Assembly: GCA_015521265.1 (NCBI GenBank) | Contig: WAON01000268.1 | Location: 1-8,649, forward strand | Length of the DNA stretch: 8,649 bases | DNA from: Desulfurococcales archaeon | GTDB lineage: Archaea; Thermoproteota; Thermoprotei_A; Sulfolobales; Desulfurococcaceae | Direction of reading: 5' to 3' | In this document: positions 4,636-8,649 of the stretch, piece by piece | How the letters are laid out: each line of letters begins with the position of its first letter | Position numbering within the stretch: the first letter of the stretch is position 1 | Made by a program: the position numbers and the translations under genes | Notes under the pieces: generated by a model | Told to the model about the DNA's origin: nothing | Seen by the model: only the letters and a program-made list of their open reading frames with translations | Database searches by the model: none

Positions 4636-4667
4636 TTATGGTTATCTTTTGTTCTCCTTGGTTATTC

Positions 4668-4676
4668 TATTATTTA
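4668..4676 (-). promoter_or_regulatory. Possible TATA box of tRNA-Arg(UCG)
   Basis: The minus strand reads TAAATAATA, centred about 37 bases upstream of the mature 5' end. The 118-base divergent region to pyrG (4636-4753) is T-rich on the plus strand and holds no clearer site. A pyrG TATA could be TTTTTATT near 4680. Confidence 0.35.
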
Positions 4677-4753
4677 GTTGTTTTTATTCCTATCCAGGCT
4701 ACTTGGTTGGTTTTATTAGGGGTGTGTTTTATTTGTTTTTGAGTGGGCGTTTC

Positions 4754-6352
4754 ATGGCTAGATTTGTGTTTGTTACTGGTGGTGTTTTATCTGGTCTTGG
4801 TAAGGGTGTTGTATCTGCTTCTACCGGGTTGTTATTGAAGAGCTTGGGGTATAGTGTTTCCATAGTTAAGATCGATCCTTATGTTAATGTTGACGCCGGT
4901 ACGATGAATCCCTATATGCATGGGGAAGTATTCGTTACTGAGGACGGTGGTGAAACAGATCTAGATCTCGGCCATTATGAGAGGTTCTTAGACGTAAATC
5001 TATCTAAGAAACACAATATCACTACTGGACAAGTATACTTAAACGTTATACAACGCGAAAGACGAGGAGAATACCTAGGCCAGTGTGTACAGATCATACC
5101 ACATATCACAGATGAGATTAAGGAGAGGATTAGAAATATTGCTAGGGAGGATGGAGTCGATATACTCATAGTCGAGATAGGCGGTACAGTCGGAGACATC
5201 GAGAGCTTACCATTCCTTGAAGCAATACGTCAGCTAAGAATCGAGGAAGGCTATGGGAACACGCTAGCAATACACGTAGCCCTAGCTCCAGTAATAACTA
5301 CTGGAGAGCAGAAAACTAAGCCTGTACAGCACAGCATCCAAGAACTTCGAAGAATAGGGATACAGCCTGATGTAGTAGTTGTCCGTTCACCCAGGGATTT
5401 AGAAGAAGGTAATAGGGTTAAGATAGCCCTATACGCAAACCTACCTCCGAGAGCAGTCTTCGGAGACCCAGATACAGACACTATCTACCGAGTACCATTA
5501 ATACTCCACAGTAAAGGATTCACGAAATACATAGCTGAGAAATTAGGACTCGAATATCGTGAACCAGACTTGTCTAAATGGGAAGAGTTCGTGGAGAAAC
5601 TAACTAAAGCGACACGCCGAGTAAAGATCGGTATGATCGGTAAGTATACTAGGCTCCACGATAGCTATTTAAGCATTGTTGAAGCACTGATACACGCTGG
5701 TGCATGGAATAATACAAGAATAGAGCTTAACTGGATAGAAGCAACAAACATAGAAAAAGGAAAAGTTAAACCGGAAGAAATACTAGGCAATGATGGAGCA
5801 GTTATACTTCCCGGATTCGGTAGGAGGGGTTCTGAAGGGAAGATAGAGGCTATACGTATACTGAGGGAAAACAATAAGCCAATACTAGGAATCTGCTTCG
5901 GAATGCAGTTAATGGTAGTTGAATACGCCCGCCACGTAGCAGGACTAGAAAATGCTAATAGTACAGAGTTAGACCCAAACACCCCTTATCCAGTCATCGA
6001 CCTCTTACCAAGCCAGTACAACGTAGAACACCTAGGCGGAACTATGAGGCTAGGCTCACACCCCATATACATCGAGAAAAACACCCTCACATGGAGGATT
6101 TACGGGAGAGAAATAGTTTATGAAAGGCATAGGCATAGATACGAGGTAAACCCGAAATACCTGGATATACTCGAGGCAAGCGGGTTAAGGATCAGTGGTT
6201 GGAGCCCCGAGAAATACCCAGAATTCATCGAATATCCCAACTATAAGAATTTCTACCTAGGCACACAACCACACCCAGAATTTAAGAGTAGGCCTCTGAA
6301 ACCATCACCGATCTACAACTTCTTTATCAAAACACTTACACGTAGTATATAA
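4754..6352 (+). CDS. pyrG: CTP synthase (glutamine-hydrolysing)
   Basis: This enzyme makes CTP from UTP, ATP and glutamine, the last step of pyrimidine nucleotide synthesis, in the cytoplasm. The 532-residue product matches the family length. Residues 1 to about 268 are the synthetase domain: FVTGGVLSGLGKG P-loop (6-18), KIDPYVNVDAGTMNPYMHGEV (39-59), EDGGETDLDLGHYERF (63-78), and EIGGTVGDIES (141-151). Residues about 290-532 are the class I glutamine amidotransferase: LPGFGRRGSEGK (352-363), GICFGMQ with catalytic Cys381, and HPEF with His507 and Glu509. All key residues are intact. The start is ATG 4754, because family proteins begin directly before the FVTGG strand; a 35-residue hydrophobic extension open upstream is not coding. 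Only a weak GTGGG precedes the ATG. It is divergent from tRNA-Arg(UCG), with the nucleotidyltransferase gene 66 bases downstream. Confidence 0.97.
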   Translation: MARFVFVTGGVLSGLGKGVVSASTGLLLKSLGYSVSIVKIDPYVNVDAGTMNPYMHGEVFVTEDGGETDLDLGHYERFLDVNLSKKHNITTGQVYLNVIQRERRGEYLGQCVQIIPHITDEIKERIRNIAREDGVDILIVEIGGTVGDIESLPFLEAIRQLRIEEGYGNTLAIHVALAPVITTGEQKTKPVQHSIQELRRIGIQPDVVVVRSPRDLEEGNRVKIALYANLPPRAVFGDPDTDTIYRVPLILHSKGFTKYIAEKLGLEYREPDLSKWEEFVEKLTKATRRVKIGMIGKYTRLHDSYLSIVEALIHAGAWNNTRIELNWIEATNIEKGKVKPEEILGNDGAVILPGFGRRGSEGKIEAIRILRENNKPILGICFGMQLMVVEYARHVAGLENANSTELDPNTPYPVIDLLPSQYNVEHLGGTMRLGSHPIYIEKNTLTWRIYGREIVYERHRHRYEVNPKYLDILEASGLRISGWSPEKYPEFIEYPNYKNFYLGTQPHPEFKSRPLKPSPIYNFFIKTLTRSI

Positions 6353-6418
6353 TCCGTATAAACCATGTATTCAAAAATGATAAAGCCATAACACGAACCA
6401 GGTTTTAGGTGAACAATA

Positions 6419-6970
6419 ATGACTTATACACTTAACGAATTAGCAGAAGTTCTAGGTAAACTGGTCAACGGGGGGATCCGGTTCGTAGTCATCGGTGATA
6501 CAGTAGTCCAACTAGCATTAAAGACGGGAGAGTTTGATGGAGATATAGATATATTCGCATTAGAACCAAGCCCCCTGGCTGAGGAGGAGAAATACATTAG
6601 GATCGCTGAGAAACACGGCTGGGGCTATGGATCAACAGAGATAGGAACACCGAGACTAATAGCTAGGACGAGTAGGGGGGAGATTGTTATTGAAGTATAT
6701 GAAAACTTCATGGACATCGAGATCCCATATGAGATCTTGGAAAACGCTAGGAGCATAAACATTAAGGGTGTGAAGATAAAGCTCCTCCGTCCCGAGGAGT
6801 ATATTGTATTAAAAGCTAGGCAAGGAGTAGATCTAGAAAAAGTATCCAGATACATCAAGGAACTAAAGAAGATAGATCTGAAAACAATTCTGAAAACGAT
6901 AAAGTACTATCCAGATGATGAACAAGAACTAATTAAGAATAGGCTTAGGAGCATAGGGTTGAAAATATAG
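6419..6970 (+). CDS. Nucleotidyltransferase-fold protein, 183 aa
   Basis: The N-terminal half has the pattern of the Pol-beta-like nucleotidyltransferase superfamily: FVVIGDTVVQLAL (22-34), then DGDIDIFALE with D42 and D44 as probable metal-binding aspartates, then a third acidic strand EIVIEVYENF (88-97). The usual first motif GG or GS is GD here (G26-D27). The middle has the conserved LLRPEEYIVLKARQG segment (122-136) typical of single-domain archaeal members, and the C-terminus is helical and basic. Such proteins may transfer nucleotides to RNA, proteins or small molecules, or be toxin or antitoxin partners; no target can be named from context. AGGTGA at 6407-6412, six bases before the ATG, supports the start. 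It could be co-transcribed with pyrG, 66 bases upstream, though the gap allows its own promoter. No HEPN partner gene lies next to it. Confidence 0.78.
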   Translation: MTYTLNELAEVLGKLVNGGIRFVVIGDTVVQLALKTGEFDGDIDIFALEPSPLAEEEKYIRIAEKHGWGYGSTEIGTPRLIARTSRGEIVIEVYENFMDIEIPYEILENARSINIKGVKIKLLRPEEYIVLKARQGVDLEKVSRYIKELKKIDLKTILKTIKYYPDDEQELIKNRLRSIGLKI

Positions 6971-6972
6971 CG

Positions 6973-7029
6973 TCGGAACAGCGAAGAGGTCATCACCGAT
7001 AAATCAGCTCCGCCGGAACGCCTCATCCA
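6973..7029 (-). ncRNA. Possible C/D box sRNA, antisense in the NTase-eL40 gap
   Basis: On the minus strand the order is: degenerate C box (TGGATGA, 7029-7023), 15-base guide, perfect D' CTGA (7007-7004), 7-base spacer, perfect C' GTGATGA (6996-6990), 13-base guide, near D box CCGA (6976-6973). Spacings fit archaeal C/D guides, which direct 2'-O-methylation of rRNA or tRNA. By the N+5 rule the targets would be G residues within CUCCGCCGGAACG and AACAGCGAAGAGG. The outer boxes are the degenerate ones, the reverse of the usual pattern, and no terminal stem is seen. A chance match is possible. Confidence 0.3.
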
Positions 7030-7052
7030 TAAAAGACAGTAGTATGAGAAAA

Positions 7053-7062
7053 CAATATAAAT
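7053..7062 (+). promoter_or_regulatory. TATA box of the eL40 gene
   Basis: CAATATAAAT precedes a predicted start of transcription near 7085, with a leader of about 30 bases that contains GGTGA (7103-7107). Confidence 0.5.
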
Positions 7063-7115
7063 CCATACCGGGGGATTAATTGTTTAGGCAGTATTAATAG
7101 TAGGTGATTAATAAT

Positions 7116-7277
7116 ATGCCGATAACCGATCCGGTTAAGATGCAAATAGTGTTTAACAGGGTATTGAATAAGAAGGTATGCCGTAAGTGTGGAGCATTAA
7201 ATCCGCCAACTGCAACTAAGTGCAGGAGATGTAAGAGTAAGAATCTGCGCCCGAAGAGAGGATTTAAACTCAAGTAG
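7116..7277 (+). CDS. rpl40e: Large-subunit ribosomal protein eL40 (L40e)
   Basis: This 53-residue basic protein begins MPITDPVKMQIVFNRVLNKK. It carries one zinc ribbon with VCRKC (Cys22, Cys25) and KCRRC (Cys36, Cys39), separated by GALNPPTAT, and ends RPKRGFKLK. This is the archaeal eL40, without the ubiquitin fusion seen in eukaryotes; it binds 23S rRNA near the GTPase-associated region. Length and all four zinc ligands are as expected. ATG 7116 has GGTGA (7103-7107) eight bases before it. The gene appears to be a single transcription unit: it has its own TATA box, and the next gene is on the opposite strand. Confidence 0.95.
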   Translation: MPITDPVKMQIVFNRVLNKKVCRKCGALNPPTATKCRRCKSKNLRPKRGFKLK

Positions 7278-7286
7278 TACTTGATA

Positions 7287-7311
7287 ATATTTCTTCTCTA
7301 CAGTCTCTTCT
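7287..7311 (+). terminator. Pyrimidine-rich tract after eL40
   Basis: A T/C-rich stretch (TATTTCTTCTCT, then CTCTTCT) begins about ten bases after the eL40 stop without a preceding hairpin, as is common for archaeal termination. Confidence 0.35.
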
Positions 7312-7320
7312 AAAAAATCT

Positions 7321-7347
7321 AATCTGTGATTGATGAATCATAGGATT
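7321..7347. repeat. Hairpin between eL40 and tRNA-Arg(CCU)
   Basis: CTGTGATT (7324-7331) pairs with AATCATAG (7336-7343) with one G-U and a GATG loop. An alternative longer pairing uses AATC (7321-7324) with GATT (7344-7347) and one bulge. It sits between the converging ends of eL40 and the tRNA gene and may help end transcription from either side. Confidence 0.4.
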
Positions 7348-7370
7348 ATTTGTAGCAAGATTCTTTCTAG

Positions 7371-7375
7371 AAAAA
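7371..7375 (-). terminator. T5 run downstream of tRNA-Arg(CCU)
   Basis: The minus strand has TTTTT about 27 bases after the tRNA 3' end, a likely termination point for the tRNA transcript. Confidence 0.4.
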
Positions 7376-7401
7376 CTGTATGTGAGAGATAAGGAGGAAC
7401 G

Positions 7402-7501
7402 CGGGCCCGCGGGGATTCGAACCCCGGGTCTCCGGCTGGCCCTGCAGTTTCCAAATAGTGCTTAGGAGGCCGGCGCCCTATCCTGGCTAGGCTACGGGCC
7501 C
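7402..7501 (-). tRNA. tRNA-Arg (anticodon CCU) with a 25-nt intron
   Basis: On the minus strand it has acceptor GGGCCCG/CGGGCCC, D stem GCCT/GGGC, anticodon stem CCGGC/GCCGG, T arm CGGGG-TTCGAAT-CCCCG and G73. CCA is not encoded (the DNA continues CGT). U33 is followed by CCU at 34-36, reading AGG, a codon heavily used in these genes. The loop is interrupted after A37 by 25 extra bases. Mature length is 75 nt. It lies 53 bases after the alaS stop on the same strand and may use its own promoter or share the transcript. Confidence 0.95.
7438..7462 (-). other. tRNA intron at canonical position 37/38
   Basis: The intron begins AGCACTATTT and ends CAGGGCC on the minus strand. Intron bases AGGG can pair with U33-C34-C35-U36, giving a four-pair central helix, and CC-A then forms the 3' bulge before GCCGG. 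This is a bulge-helix-bulge, slightly relaxed, for the archaeal splicing endonuclease. Because both junctions have an A, the cut site could shift by one base without changing the product. Confidence 0.85.
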
Positions 7502-7554
7502 ATACAGTACATGTTCCCCTATTCTTCGAATAATTGTTTATGGGATTATAGTTT

Positions 7555-8649
7555 TTATGCTTGCCCTTCCCCGCATATAGTCTCTGATATAATTTCCATA
7601 ATTAAATCTAAATGTTCAATCGGCTTATCAATCCTGATCGTTACATGGTCTGGCTTTCCTCCACCTCTCCCCCCTAATTGTTTAAGCCTATGAGCAAGTT
7701 TTCTTAGATCTATACCCTTACTCTTAGCTAATCCCGGATCGATCGCTAACTCTATTAGTCTATCAGATAGTAATACTACGAGGTTTTTCTGTTTTAGTGA
7801 GAGTTCCTCGAGTATTTCACGGTAGAGTGCCTTATCATTAACCTCCTCAATGATAGTGGCGACTGGTATTCCACAGAGTACACGTTTATTGCTTATAGCT
7901 TTATCGATTATTGTCTTCTTCAAAATTTTCCGATACTCTGATACGAGCTCTTTATATTCATCGTTTTTCCTCTTAACCCTCTTAACTGCTTCAGTTATCG
8001 AGCCATGTTCTAGACCTATTATCTTTAGGGCTTCCTCGATCTCTGCAGAGAGCTTGTCAATGTATTCCGGAAGCTTAGTTGAAGCAATATATTCTAGCCT
8101 AACAACGCCGTCCTGTATCTTCTCAACATTCACGATCTTTATACCGCCGATCTCACTGGTGTTATAGACGTGCGTCCCAAAGCAAGCTTCAGCATCCCAA
8201 CCTGGAATCTCGACTATCCTTAGGATTGGTGAGAGGACCGCACCGCCCTGATATATTCTCAACCCATACCGTTTCTCAGCTTCAAATTTCGGCAGGTAGT
8301 GGAATCTTAGATCGATGTGCTCATCTATTATCCTATTAGCTTCTTCCTCGATCTTCTTAATCTCATCCCTACTTGGAAGCTTGTAATGTGTAATGTCCAG
8401 CCTGGCTTTCTCTAGTGTTTTCTCCGCGCCAGCCTGCCATACATGGTCTCCTAGAACCTTCCTCGCGGCTCCTAGGACTATGTGGGTTGCAGTGTGGTGT
8501 CTCATTAACCTATATCTCCGCCTCCAATTAATTAATCCATTAATTCGGGCTCCAACATAGCGAGCCCCTATTTTCCGATCTAGTTCGTGAACTATGACAT
8601 CTCCGGCTTTATAGGATGCTTTAACATAGTATCTTTCCCCGTCTATTAC
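7555..8649 (-). CDS. alaS: Alanyl-tRNA synthetase, C-terminal 364 residues (5' end outside the window)
   Basis: The frame is open from base 8649 to the TGA at 7557-7555, so this is the 3' part of a longer gene; an internal ATG at 8505 is not the start. Fragment residues 1 to about 170 are the editing domain that hydrolyses Ser- or Gly-tRNA(Ala): RHHTATH, with zinc ligands H52 and H56 (HxxxH), then CFGTH with C156 and H160. A long coiled helix follows (about 195-250), and then the C-Ala domain ending in the Gly-rich RGGGKPDH motif (about 328-334) that aids dimer and tRNA binding. All editing residues are present. The aminoacylation domain lies beyond the right edge. The gene is followed on the same strand by tRNA-Arg(CCU). 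Confidence 0.93.
   Translation of the reverse strand, partial: VIDGERYYVKASYKAGDVIVHELDRKIGARYVGARINGLINWRRRYRLMRHHTATHIVLGAARKVLGDHVWQAGAEKTLEKARLDITHYKLPSRDEIKKIEEEANRIIDEHIDLRFHYLPKFEAEKRYGLRIYQGGAVLSPILRIVEIPGWDAEACFGTHVYNTSEIGGIKIVNVEKIQDGVVRLEYIASTKLPEYIDKLSAEIEEALKIIGLEHGSITEAVKRVKRKNDEYKELVSEYRKILKKTIIDKAISNKRVLCGIPVATIIEEVNDKALYREILEELSLKQKNLVVLLSDRLIELAIDPGLAKSKGIDLRKLAHRLKQLGGRGGGKPDHVTIRIDKPIEHLDLIMEIISETICGEGQA

Noticed and set aside
4557..4742. 61-aa plus-strand ORF starting over the tRNA-Arg gene
   Set aside because: It is an antisense read of the tRNA (the familiar GPPGFEPGISGSEG artefact) continuing into the promoter region.
4649..4753. 35-residue hydrophobic N-terminal extension of CTP synthase
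   Set aside because: CTP synthases begin directly before the FVTGG strand and are cytoplasmic. The T-rich promoter region between the tRNA and pyrG gives a spurious hydrophobic frame.
1..8649. CRISPR array, insertion sequence or rRNA genes
   Set aside because: No spaced repeat series, transposase motif, terminal inverted repeats of IS type or rRNA signature was seen. The only long direct repeat is the tRNA-derived pair.

Overview
The window looks like chromosomal DNA of a hyperthermophilic crenarchaeon, probably of the order Desulfurococcales (inference). The evidence is an archaeal-type eL40 zinc-ribbon protein, an archaeal AlaRS C-terminal half, Arg tRNA genes of crenarchaeal type (one with a 25-nt intron at 37/38), GGTGA/GGAGG ribosome sites, frequent TTG and GTG starts, and protein sequences rich in AGA/AGG and ATA codons. 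Genus cannot be settled from the sequence alone.

Left part (1-2750, all minus strand): the 5' end of a probable glycosyltransferase gene runs off the window edge. To its right is a three-gene cluster read right to left: a PiT-family phosphate/cation symporter, a small three-helix membrane protein with histidines placed like b-type haem ligands, and a membrane-anchored DOMON-domain protein on a Thr/Pro-rich stalk. A clear TATA box at 2736-2746 precedes the cluster. DOMON plus a small His-bearing membrane protein suggests an extracytoplasmic redox module next to an ion transporter.

Middle (2866-4635): a small hypothetical ORF is followed by what I consider the most interesting structure. The 3' half of tRNA-Arg(UCG), from the anticodon stem to the encoded CCA, occurs twice as a direct repeat 1385 bp apart (3173-3222 and 4558-4607; 47 of 50 identical, with a 36-bp identical core). 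The right copy is inside the intact tRNA gene and the left copy is a headless fragment. This is the signature of integration into a tRNA gene by a tyrosine recombinase. The roughly 1.4 kb between the copies holds a strong hairpin, a Cys-bearing hypothetical ORF that may be the intact part of a broken zinc-ribbon gene, and a VapBC-type toxin-antitoxin pair (DUF104-like antitoxin and PIN toxin). No integrase is present, so it is a remnant or a minimal non-autonomous island that may persist through its toxin-antitoxin pair.

Right part (4636-8649): housekeeping genes. CTP synthase (pyrG) is divergent from tRNA-Arg(UCG). It is followed by a nucleotidyltransferase-fold protein, a possible antisense C/D-box-like RNA, eL40 (53 aa), the intron-containing tRNA-Arg(CCU) on the minus strand, and the C-terminal 364 residues of alanyl-tRNA synthetase on the minus strand, open to the window edge.
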